From Enterococcus sp. CSURQ0835 (GTDB taxonomy: Bacteria > Bacillota > Bacilli > Lactobacillales > Enterococcaceae): a DNA stretch of 64,000 nt. Below, piece after piece: positions 34,380 through 41,912 of the stretch. Numbering within the stretch: the stretch's first letter is position 1; the number at the start of each line of letters is the position of its first letter. The notes under the pieces were generated by a model. The model ran no database searches. It was not told the DNA's origin and saw nothing but the letters and a program-made list of their open reading frames with translations. The stretch lies in assembly GCF_902706605.1 (NCBI RefSeq), contig NZ_CACSLH010000006.1, positions 1-64,000 on the forward strand, read 5' to 3'. The translations under genes were made by a program, and so were the position numbers.

Positions 34380-34739
34380 TCACTTACGCGTCAATTCATA
34401 ACTATCTTGCAGCAAATTAGTTAGTTGTTTGATGTCAATTGTTCCGTCCAATAAAACAGTGAGCCAATGACTTTTATTCATGTGGTAAGCTGGCAAGTAC
34501 CCAGCCGATTTTTTTAAGATCGTGATGATCTCCGGATCGGCTTTCACATCCAAAATATCGATGCGACCTGTCGCGTTGATTCCCAGATTGCGTTTTTCAA
34601 CGGTCATCACTAAGCCAAACCATTTGCCGGTCCCTTGATGGCGCAGTGCCACATAGTCGGGAAATTTTTTAAATGGTGAATCTACTTGGATAGCGGTCAA
34701 CGTCTTTGCATAGTCAATGATCGTCTGTTTGATATTCAT
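34380..34739 (-). CDS. MmcQ/YjbR-family protein
   Basis: A 119-aa MmcQ/YjbR fold protein: SPFKKFPDYVALRHQGTGKWFGLVMTV then INATGRIDILDVKADP and the hallmark YHMNKSHWLTVLLDG. The family has a DNA-binding-like (CyaY-like) fold but no settled role. Single gene, transcribed minus, next to hup. Confidence 0.87.
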   Translation of the reverse strand: MNIKQTIIDYAKTLTAIQVDSPFKKFPDYVALRHQGTGKWFGLVMTVEKRNLGINATGRIDILDVKADPEIITILKKSAGYLPAYHMNKSHWLTVLLDGTIDIKQLTNLLQDSYELTRK

Positions 34740-34775
34740 TTATTTTTCTGCCCCTTTTTACTTTTATAACCAACA

Positions 34776-34812
34776 AAAAAACCGCCCCGACCTTTCAGCC
34801 TCAGCGGTTTTA
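34776..34812 (-). terminator. Terminator of hup
   Basis: AACCGCTGAGG ... GCGGTT stem with TTTTTTT on the minus strand. Confidence 0.82.
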
Positions 34813-34820
34813 GTGAGATA

Positions 34821-35096
34821 CTATTTAACGGCATCTTTTAATGCTTTACCTGGTTTGAACGCAGGTACTTTGCTTGCTGGGATCTCGATTTCTTCGCCAG
34901 TTTGTGGGTTGCGCCCTTTACGAGCCGCACGTTCACGTACTTCGAAGTTACCAAAACCGATCAATTGAACTTTTTCTCCGTCAGCTAATGCTTCTTGGAT
35001 CGTTGAGAAAACAGCGTCAACAGCAGCAGTCGCGTCTTTTTTAGTTAAGTCAGTCGCAGTTGCAACTTTTTCGATCAATTCTGCTTTGTTTGCCAT
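34821..35096 (-). CDS. hup: DNA-binding protein HU
   Basis: A 91-aa HU protein that bends and compacts DNA. Start [12 protein letters not shown] at 35096 behind CAGGAGGTG; a 51-codon upstream extension has no ribosome site and is rejected. The beta-arm motif [19 protein letters not shown] and the ending [11 protein letters not shown] are classical. The promoter upstream contains TTGACC and TAATCA 18 bases apart with an overlapping inverted repeat (ATATTGA/TCAATAT at 35163-35181). Confidence 0.97.
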   Translation of the reverse strand: MANKAELIEKVATATDLTKKDATAAVDAVFSTIQEALADGEKVQLIGFGNFEVRERAARKGRNPQTGEEIEIPASKVPAFKPGKALKDAVK

Positions 35097-35148
35097 GAAT
35101 GGATTCACCTCCTGGGAAATGATTGCCTCTAACCGCTGAGTGGTCCAG

Positions 35149-35182
35149 TGATTAGAACTAAATATTGATTTGGTCAATATTC
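35149..35182 (-). promoter_or_regulatory. Candidate hup promoter with inverted repeat
   Basis: On the minus strand, TTGACC (35178-35173) and TAATCA (35154-35149) are spaced by 18 bases. AATATTGA-TTTGG-TCAATATT covers the -35, so a regulator could bind there. A second weak promoter lies further upstream. Confidence 0.45.
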
Positions 35183-35391
35183 TGTTACAACGATAGCACA
35201 TGAAACCTATGATAGCAAGGTTTTTAGCGATTAAACTCGTAAAATTCATGTTCCTTTCAGCAAAGAACGATAATGTTTGTTTCTCAAAGTAAAATGTGCT
35301 AAAATGCCGGTTTCTTCCCTTTTTGTCTTTGATCTTGTCGTAGCTTTCCCGTTCATGACGGTCCTTTTTTTATTTTCTTTTGTTGTCCAGC

Positions 35392-35685
35392 TTACTTTTT
35401 GATCGCTTTTAAATTCGCCAAATACTCGGCCACCACGGATTCACCGTCTTCTAGAATGCGATAGCCCAGCAGCTTTTCATGGCGCGCCCAATCGATGGCT
35501 TCCCAGATGGCGGCGATCTTTCGCTCTTCGGTCAACTGGTAAGAACGCGTCTGTTGCCAATTCAAGGCAGCTAATTGATCTAAAAAATGCTGTTGTCGTT
35601 TGGCTTCGTTTAAACATACGCAGACGAGTTCGCTTTCCGTCAAATTTTCTGCAGCCATGATTTCGTGATAGTCTTGTTCATTCAT
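35392..35685 (-). CDS. Hypothetical protein (97 aa)
   Basis: Starts at the ATG four bases after the helicase stop (an in-frame GTG overlapping that stop is less likely). The product is helical and acidic at the start, with paired cysteines (ELVCVCLNEAKRQ) and a C-terminal YLANLKAIKK. No family is recognised. It ends the phage-type replication pair operon. Confidence 0.6.
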   Translation of the reverse strand: MNEQDYHEIMAAENLTESELVCVCLNEAKRQQHFLDQLAALNWQQTRSYQLTEERKIAAIWEAIDWARHEKLLGYRILEDGESVVAEYLANLKAIKK

Positions 35686-35689
35686 TTTC

Positions 35690-36934
35690 TCACCCACTTT
35701 GCTCGGTAAAGGTCATAGTAGCCCCGTCAAAGTTAAAACTGCGACGAGCTAAGCCACCTTCACGATTTTTTCGAAAGATAAATTGGATCTGTCCTGGCTG
35801 GTCTTCAGTCGGATATAAAAAACCCACCACATTGGAGTCTTGTTCGATCGAACCGGATTCTCGCAAGTCGCTTAAGACCGGAATTTTTTCGGCCCGTGCT
35901 TCGATTTCTCGATTCAACTGCGACAACAAGACGATCGCGATCCCTAATTCATTGGCAAGTAATTTCAGCTGGCGAGTGATTTCTTCGATTTGTAAGCGCC
36001 GCTCCAAACGTCCGGTCTGGGGTACCGTGATCAGCCCCAAATAATCGATCACCACCAAATGCTGCGCTTGTCCGCTAGCGTTCACGTGCTGGCGGATCTC
36101 TTGGCAAATCGTCAACAGATCAAAACTGCGGTCATACACATTTAGCTCATAATCAGCTAACTGCTGCAACGCGCCTTGCACTTTTTGGATCTGGTCTGGC
36201 GTCAAACGCAACGCTGGATCACGTAATTTTTTCCCGTCGATCTGAGTCAGATGCGCCAAAAAACGTTGCAGCAATTCTTTTTTGGTCATCTCTAACGTAA
36301 AAATATCCACCGCCAAACTGGTATTTTTCGCAAGGGCAGTCAAGACGAGATTCACCGCCGCAAATGCAGTCTTGCCCACGCTCGGGCGCGCGCCGATCGT
36401 AAACAGCATTCCCGGTGACAAGCCGCCGAGCATTTGATCAAACAAGCGATAGCTTTTGATCGTCTCGACTTTTTGAACGGCAAACAGCTCTGCATGATAG
36501 CGCTGCAATGTCGCCGTCAGCTTCCCAGTCTCTCGGACGTTACTTTTTTCTTGCAGCAGCAATGAATAATCCAGCAAGGTGGCTAATGTTTTTTGCTTTG
36601 GCTTTTGGCTGTACTCGTAGCAAAGCGCCCGCAGATTTTTTTCTAAAAAACACCGCTCTAGCTGCTGGACTTTGTGGCGAAAATGTTCCGTCGTCACCAG
36701 TTCCGCTTTTAAATTTGACAGTTGGCTGGCCGTGATTTCTTCATGTCCAGCTTCGATCAAAACTCGCGCCACATCAAAAATCGAATCAAAACGCCCGTCC
36801 AACTGCTGGATCGCGTGAAAAATCCGCTGATACATCGGCTGACTGAACCAGCGAGCGTTCAGTGTGAGGACGTGAAACAAGGTCGGTTTGGCTAATAAAC
36901 TGGCGATGATCTCGCGTTCGATCTGGTTTTCCAT
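35690..36934 (-). CDS. DnaB-like replicative helicase paralogue
   Basis: A 414-aa RecA-fold hexameric helicase. The N-terminal DnaB helical domain (~1-100; ENQIEREIIASLLAKP) is followed by a linker and the ATPase core: Walker A GARPSVGKTAFA, FTLEMTKKELLQRFL, Walker B HLVVIDYLGLI, LLSQLNREIEARAEKIPVLS and DLRESGSIEQDSNVVGFL. Compared with chromosomal DnaB/DnaC (~455 aa) it is short and diverged. It is one base after the preceding gene's stop (TAG-C-ATG) and has AGGAGGGG. Phage replication modules pair just such a helicase with a winged-helix loader, as here. Confidence 0.85.
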   Translation of the reverse strand: MENQIEREIIASLLAKPTLFHVLTLNARWFSQPMYQRIFHAIQQLDGRFDSIFDVARVLIEAGHEEITASQLSNLKAELVTTEHFRHKVQQLERCFLEKNLRALCYEYSQKPKQKTLATLLDYSLLLQEKSNVRETGKLTATLQRYHAELFAVQKVETIKSYRLFDQMLGGLSPGMLFTIGARPSVGKTAFAAVNLVLTALAKNTSLAVDIFTLEMTKKELLQRFLAHLTQIDGKKLRDPALRLTPDQIQKVQGALQQLADYELNVYDRSFDLLTICQEIRQHVNASGQAQHLVVIDYLGLITVPQTGRLERRLQIEEITRQLKLLANELGIAIVLLSQLNREIEARAEKIPVLSDLRESGSIEQDSNVVGFLYPTEDQPGQIQFIFRKNREGGLARRSFNFDGATMTFTEQSG

Positions 36935-36935
36935 G

Positions 36936-37646
36936 CTACCCCTCCTGTTCACAAACGACAGCATCATCAACGAAATAAGGCACTTCCATTTGCGAGTCTT
37001 TCGGCAGGGCTTCGTTCAAATACTGATCGAACTTATTGCCAAACAATGTGGCCGGTCGCAAATATTTCTCCAGCTCCGTTCCGAGCCACTGTGCGCATTT
37101 CACATCGATCACCTGCCGGAAATCGTTTAAGTCGCAGCCTTCGTTGAACCGAGCGGCGATCAATTTCTGATTGGCTCGCACATTTTTGTACTGCCGCTTC
37201 GCTTTTTGATTCAAGTAATCGAGGATCGTTTGGTACGGCGTTTTCGTTTTGGCCTGCCCCACTGATAAAGAGTTCTTTCTGGTATTATTCGGTTTAGTAT
37301 TATTAGTGCCTACATTTTGTTGGGTCGTTTTTTCTGTGCACTCATTATGATCGGACGGAAAATTAGGCAGACCGTGGTCCAAAAAATAAGTATTGGTACT
37401 AAACTTTGTCCGCTTCACTTCATGACGGATTACCAAGATCTGTCGCTCGATCAACTGCCGCCGATGCCGCAATAAACGACTTTCACTCATCCCCAATTCG
37501 CGCGCCATCCGTACAAGAGACGGATACGCTTGATTTGTTTTGCCGGCATACGCACTCAAATAAGCATAGATCGCTTTGGCTTCTGCCGTTAAGTTGGGAT
37601 CGCTCATGATCGCGTGGGCGACGATCCCATACCCGATATTTTTCAT
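36936..37646 (-). CDS. Phage-type replication initiator (winged helix)
   Basis: A 236-aa protein starting at MKNIGYGIVAHAIMSDP (GAAGGAGTG site; upstream frame rejected). The N-terminal ~90 residues form a HTH_36-type winged helix (AYPSLVRMARELGMSESRLLRHRRQLI). The middle is a polar Asn/Thr-rich linker. The C-terminal ~75 residues match the conserved phage C-terminal domain Phg_2220_C (ILDYLNQKAKRQYKN, LIAARFNEG, FRQVIDVKCAQWLG, YLRPATLFGNKFDQYLNE). It probably binds origin DNA and loads the adjacent helicase. No integrase, capsid or lysis genes surround it. Confidence 0.85.
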   Translation of the reverse strand: MKNIGYGIVAHAIMSDPNLTAEAKAIYAYLSAYAGKTNQAYPSLVRMARELGMSESRLLRHRRQLIERQILVIRHEVKRTKFSTNTYFLDHGLPNFPSDHNECTEKTTQQNVGTNNTKPNNTRKNSLSVGQAKTKTPYQTILDYLNQKAKRQYKNVRANQKLIAARFNEGCDLNDFRQVIDVKCAQWLGTELEKYLRPATLFGNKFDQYLNEALPKDSQMEVPYFVDDAVVCEQEG

Positions 37647-37844
37647 CGCTGACACTCCTTCGTTTTTAACATTCCCCACTCCTTGGCCAAAAAAGCGGTG
37701 ATTGCTTTTGGCTTACATAGATATAAACGAAAGAAAAGTCAAAAAACCAACCTCAACCCAGAAAAAAGATTTATTTTTTTCTTCCCCCATAAACTGGCAA
37801 AATAAAAAATCGCGTTTGCTGAATACTTTGACACAACCCGTAAC

Positions 37845-37884
37845 CCCAAAAAAAGACCTCCTGCTGGACAGGAAGTCTTTCCAC
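37845..37884 (-). terminator. Terminator of der
   Basis: AAGACTTCCTG and CAGGAGGTCTT form the stem, with TTTTTTT after it on the minus strand. Confidence 0.88.
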
Positions 37885-37885
37885 T

Positions 37886-39196
37886 TTATTTGCGGCGGCG
37901 CGCGATCACGCGGATCGGTGTGCCTTCAAAACCAAATGCTTTGCGGATCTGATTTTCTAAAAAGCGCGCGTATGAAAAATGCATCAGCTCTTCTTCGTTG
38001 ACGAAAATAATAAAGGTCGGCGGTTTGACCGCCACTTGAGTCGCATAAAAAATCTTCAAGCGTTTGCCTTTGTCGGTCGGCGTCGGATTGATCGCCACCG
38101 CATCCATGATCACATCATTTAAGACCGATGAAGTGATCCGCAAGTTTTGATTCATGCTGACATCTTCGATCATCGCCGGCAATTTGTTCAAGCGCTGTTT
38201 CGTTTCCGCTGAAACAAAAATGATCGGCGCGTAATCCAAATATTGGAAATTATCGCGAATATCTTGTTCGAACTCTTTCATCGTGTTGGTATCTTTTTTC
38301 ACCAAGTCCCACTTGTTGACGACGATCACGATCCCGCGCCCGGCCTCATGGGCGTACCCGGCGATTTTTTTGTCTTGCTCGCGAATGCCTTCTTCACCAT
38401 TCAACACGACTAAGACGACATCAGAACGATCGATCGCCCGCATCGCCCGCATCACACTGTATTTCTCCGTATTCTCGTAGACTTTGCCTCGCTTGCGCAT
38501 CCCAGCAGTGTCGATCATGGTGAACTCTTGTCCGTTTTCTGCGGTGAAATGCGTGTCTACTGCATCGCGGGTCGTCCCTTCGATATCAGAGACGATCACC
38601 CGGTCCTCGCCTAAGATCGCATTGATCAGAGAAGACTTGCCGACGTTTGGCCGACCGATCAAGCTGAACTTGATGGTGTCGTCTTCTTCCTCAGCGTCTT
38701 CTGTAGGAAAATGTTTCACTGCTTCATCGAGCACATCTCCCAGTCCGATCCCATGACTACCTGATACTGGGAACGGTTCCCCCAGGCCCAACGCGTAAAA
38801 TTCATAGATCTCACTGCGCATCTCGGGATTGTCGACTTTATTCACCACTAAGATCACCGGTTTTTTACTGCGGTATAAAATTTTTGCCACCGCTTCATCG
38901 GCATCGGTCACGCCTTCACGACCGCTAGTCACCAGTAAAATCACATCCGCTTCTTCAATTGCGATCTGTGCTTGTTGTTTGATCTGTTCCATGAACGGTT
39001 CATCGCCGATATCGATCCCACCAGTATCAATGATCGAAAACTCGTGATCAAGCCAGTCACCTCGTGCGTAGATCCGGTCGCGCGTCACGCCGGGGGTATC
39101 TTCGACAATCGAAATCCGTTCGCCGGCGATCCGGTTAAATAACGTAGACTTTCCGACATTTGGCCGGCCGACGATCGCGATAGTTGGATTTGCCAT
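37886..39196 (-). CDS. der: Ribosome-assembly GTPase Der (EngA)
   Basis: Double-GTPase needed for 50S subunit maturation. G domain 1: [29 protein letters not shown] domain 2: [29 protein letters not shown]. The C-terminal KH-like domain begins near residue 355 and ends in [15 protein letters not shown]. The 436-aa length is standard. It lies between hup and rpsA as in many Firmicutes, though accessory genes are inserted on both sides here. Confidence 0.98.
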   Translation of the reverse strand: MANPTIAIVGRPNVGKSTLFNRIAGERISIVEDTPGVTRDRIYARGDWLDHEFSIIDTGGIDIGDEPFMEQIKQQAQIAIEEADVILLVTSGREGVTDADEAVAKILYRSKKPVILVVNKVDNPEMRSEIYEFYALGLGEPFPVSGSHGIGLGDVLDEAVKHFPTEDAEEEDDTIKFSLIGRPNVGKSSLINAILGEDRVIVSDIEGTTRDAVDTHFTAENGQEFTMIDTAGMRKRGKVYENTEKYSVMRAMRAIDRSDVVLVVLNGEEGIREQDKKIAGYAHEAGRGIVIVVNKWDLVKKDTNTMKEFEQDIRDNFQYLDYAPIIFVSAETKQRLNKLPAMIEDVSMNQNLRITSSVLNDVIMDAVAINPTPTDKGKRLKIFYATQVAVKPPTFIIFVNEEELMHFSYARFLENQIRKAFGFEGTPIRVIARRRK

Positions 39197-39264
39197 AATT
39201 TTTGCTCCTTTACGTTAAGCTACGCTAAATTGCCGTAACTTTTTCAAATTCTCTTTAGTTTAAC

Positions 39265-39302
39265 GAAGAAACTCCCTTCTTGCAAGAAGAAGGGAGTGAA
39301 AG
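39265..39302 (-). terminator. Terminator of LRR protein 2
   Basis: ACTCCCTTCTT / AAGAAGGGAGT stem with a short T-containing tail. Confidence 0.75.
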
Positions 39303-39312
39303 TTTTGCGAAA

Positions 39313-41700
39313 TTAATATAACTGGAAGCCGGTACCTTCTGTATGCCAACCGACATTTGCCAACTGGTCTCGCTCCGTAGCATGTTGCGTGTAGTGATGG
39401 GCACCTGCCACCGCATTTGGATTGTACAAACGGAACACATCCTGCTCGCCACCTGAAGCAAACGCCGTGCCCTCGGTTTGCCAGCCAAGACTAGCTAAAT
39501 GATCCCGTTCTTGAGCCGATGTAGTGTAATGATGATCGCCAACATTTGGATTATACAAGCGATAGACTGCTTCGCCTTTTTCGGCTGCGCTACCGAGCAC
39601 ACCTTCATACTGCCAGCCCTGCGTCACTAAATGATCTTTTTCGGGTGTACTCAAAGTATAAAAATGTTCTCCGGAATTGGGATTATAGAGCCGATGCAAG
39701 ACTTCCGTTTTCACCGGTTGCGCCACTTTACGGAAAATCGCCCGGTAAGTCGTGTCTTTCGTCACTTTTATTTCCGCAAAATTCGCAATCGTCGCACCCG
39801 TTTCATCTACCCAGCGCGAAAAGATATAACCTTCATTGGCTTGCGGGGTCGGGATCTTGTCTCCTGGTAGCAGTTCATTTTCCGTGACTTCAAGTTTGGT
39901 CTCGCCAACCAATTTTCCGTTGCCATCTGTGGTGAAATTCATCGTGTATTTGACTGCGGCGGGGTCTACTTTCACCGTAAAGTCTTGGACGAAATCAGTT
40001 GTTTGTGACGTACCCTGTTTGACGATCGCTTGCAGCTTCACTTCACCGGCTTGTTCAGCAGTCAACTGATCGCCAACTAAAGTCACACCGGCTTGCTGGG
40101 CTGCTAATTTCCACGTCAACTTTTTATTCGTCGCGTTACTTGGATTGACTTTTCCAGTCAGTTTTAGGGTCTCGCCGGCGGTCATTTTAGTCGGCAACGC
40201 CGTGATCGAGGTGACGGCGCGGAAAGTCGGAGCGGGTTTTGGCTCAACGGTCACCGTAAAATCTTTCACATAAATCACTTGCGGTGTGGTACCAGTTTCA
40301 TGATCGGTCACCGTGGAATCAGTCACTTTCGCTCGCATCTTGAAGGTGCCTGCTTGACTAGCCGATAATCTTTTCGTTGCCGGATCATAACTAACGCCTA
40401 CTGGTGCATCTAATAGCTCATAATTAACTGCTTTTGTGCTCGGATCAGCTGACTCGATCTTTTCTTCGATCGTTACCGGAACCCCTGCCGTTAACCGCTC
40501 AGGTAGATCCGTGAGATCTGTTACCGGATCAAATTCCTCAAAGTCCCAATGATCCAGTTGAGGAGTACCAAAACTTCCTTGATTATACGTTGTAGCATCA
40601 CGGGGATAGTACAGTGTACCTGAGTTTTCAATATTAACGAATGGATTATCTGTTAAGGTTGGTGCCGTTGGGTTTGTGAAAATCAGAGTTGTGATAGAAC
40701 TTGTATTAAACATTGCTGGCACGGGCTCACCCGTTAAGTCCGTTAAACTTTGTGGGAAGGCTACCGTTTTTAAGTTGGAATAGCTCTGCAAATTACCTGT
40801 AAAACTTGTTAATTGTGAAGGTTCGACAAATTGTACAGCTGAGATACTTGTTCCATGGAATACATTTGCCGAGATCGTCGACACGCCACTAGGAATTACT
40901 ACTTCACCACTCAAACCACTACAATTATAAAAGGCAGACCATCCGATACTTGTCAAACTAGCTGGTAACTTCAAATTACCAGAAAATCCACTACAATCAG
41001 CAAAGGCATACTTTCCGATACTTGTCAAACTAGCTGGTAACTTCAAATTACCAGAAAATCTATCACAACTTAAAAAGGCACACTCTCCAATATGTGTCAA
41101 ACCAGCTGGCAAATTCAATTCACCAGAAAATCCTTTACAATCCCAAAAGGCACCCTCTCCAATATGTGTCAAACCAGCTGGCAAATTCAATTCACCAGAA
41201 AATCCTTTACAACCCCAAAAGGCACCCTCTCCAATATGTGTCAAACCAGCTGGCAAATTCAACTCACCACTTAAATTATCACAACTATCAAAGGCAGAGG
41301 CTCCGATCTTTTTCAGATTCGTTGCTTGTGAAAAATCCACTTGTTTAAGATTGGAATATTTCGGGCCAGGATAAGCCCCAAATGCCCCATCCCCAATCTC
41401 TGTCACCGGCAGTCCGTCGATCGTAGCTGGAATGGTCAAGGCTAAGTCAGACGTATTTGCTCCTTGTTGTGATAAGCCGGTAATAATTGCCTTATCCTCA
41501 ACCACTCTATACGTGACATCTTCCCATTCTTGATCTACTTGAGTTCCTACCTTATTTTCTACTGAAACACTTGCCTCGCTATAGCCTGCGCGCAATTCTT
41601 TTTTCACAGGTGCATGTTCTTCGGCGCGGGCTTGCAACAAGCCGAGTTGTGTACTGCACAATAAACTAGCCACTAAACCAACTTTAACGATTTTTTGCAT
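39313..41700 (-). CDS. Secreted LRR_5 / DUF5648 surface protein 2
   Basis: A 795-aa secreted protein (RBS AAGGAGG; signal peptide ending near ARA-EE, residue 27). Residues ~60-330 are BspA-type LRR_5 repeats (LPAGLTHIGEGAFWGC), of which a core of six 24-residue units is encoded by near-identical 72-bp DNA repeats. Then come Ig-like regions with INIP-type patterns (about 395-590; LTAEQAGEVKLQA), an InlB-like strand block (YTMNFTTDGNGKLVGE, YIFSRWVDETG) and three DUF5648-type repeats (LYNPNSGEHFYT). There is no LPxTG. BspA-like LRR proteins often bind host proteins or other bacteria. It is inserted, with the next gene, between der and rpsA. Confidence 0.88.
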   Translation of the reverse strand: MQKIVKVGLVASLLCSTQLGLLQARAEEHAPVKKELRAGYSEASVSVENKVGTQVDQEWEDVTYRVVEDKAIITGLSQQGANTSDLALTIPATIDGLPVTEIGDGAFGAYPGPKYSNLKQVDFSQATNLKKIGASAFDSCDNLSGELNLPAGLTHIGEGAFWGCKGFSGELNLPAGLTHIGEGAFWDCKGFSGELNLPAGLTHIGECAFLSCDRFSGNLKLPASLTSIGKYAFADCSGFSGNLKLPASLTSIGWSAFYNCSGLSGEVVIPSGVSTISANVFHGTSISAVQFVEPSQLTSFTGNLQSYSNLKTVAFPQSLTDLTGEPVPAMFNTSSITTLIFTNPTAPTLTDNPFVNIENSGTLYYPRDATTYNQGSFGTPQLDHWDFEEFDPVTDLTDLPERLTAGVPVTIEEKIESADPSTKAVNYELLDAPVGVSYDPATKRLSASQAGTFKMRAKVTDSTVTDHETGTTPQVIYVKDFTVTVEPKPAPTFRAVTSITALPTKMTAGETLKLTGKVNPSNATNKKLTWKLAAQQAGVTLVGDQLTAEQAGEVKLQAIVKQGTSQTTDFVQDFTVKVDPAAVKYTMNFTTDGNGKLVGETKLEVTENELLPGDKIPTPQANEGYIFSRWVDETGATIANFAEIKVTKDTTYRAIFRKVAQPVKTEVLHRLYNPNSGEHFYTLSTPEKDHLVTQGWQYEGVLGSAAEKGEAVYRLYNPNVGDHHYTTSAQERDHLASLGWQTEGTAFASGGEQDVFRLYNPNAVAGAHHYTQHATERDQLANVGWHTEGTGFQLY
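40920..41310 (-). repeat. 72-bp tandem repeats coding LRR units
   Basis: Units begin near 40945, 41017, 41089, 41161 and 41233, exactly 72 bases apart, each coding 24 residues. The units at 41089-41233 are almost identical (AATATGTGTCAAACCAGCTG), the rest more diverged. This invites slippage or recombination and so variable LRR number between strains. Confidence 0.9.
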
Positions 41701-41861
41701 GTCACTTCCTCCTTATGAATGTAAAACCGAGTTCTTCCCAGTTCTATTACTTCCAGTATAGCAAGTGACGAGTCACAGTACCTAATCAGACCTCTGTTAT
41801 TTATTCTTACATTTTGTAAATGATTTGAAATCACATCGCCCACTAGCTCTCAGCACACAAA

Positions 41862-41900
41862 AAAAGTTAGTCTGACTGTTTGTCAGACTAACTTTTCATT
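41862..41900 (-). terminator. Terminator of LRR protein 1
   Basis: AAAGTTAGTCTGAC / GTCAGACTAACTTT stem flanked by T run on the minus strand. A diverged copy occurs at 44493-44530. Confidence 0.9.
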
Positions 41901-41912
41901 TAACTTAAGCTG

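Noticed and set aside
34821-35249. 142-aa form of HU
   Set aside because: The first 51 codons cover the promoter and ribosome site; HU is always ~90 aa and begins MANK.
40920-41310. CRISPR-like array
   Set aside because: The 72-bp units are contiguous, lack unique spacers and encode LRRs in frame.
41092-41348. Plus-strand repetitive frames opposite the LRR gene
   Set aside because: They are the antisense reading of the 72-bp LRR repeats, with no ribosome site.
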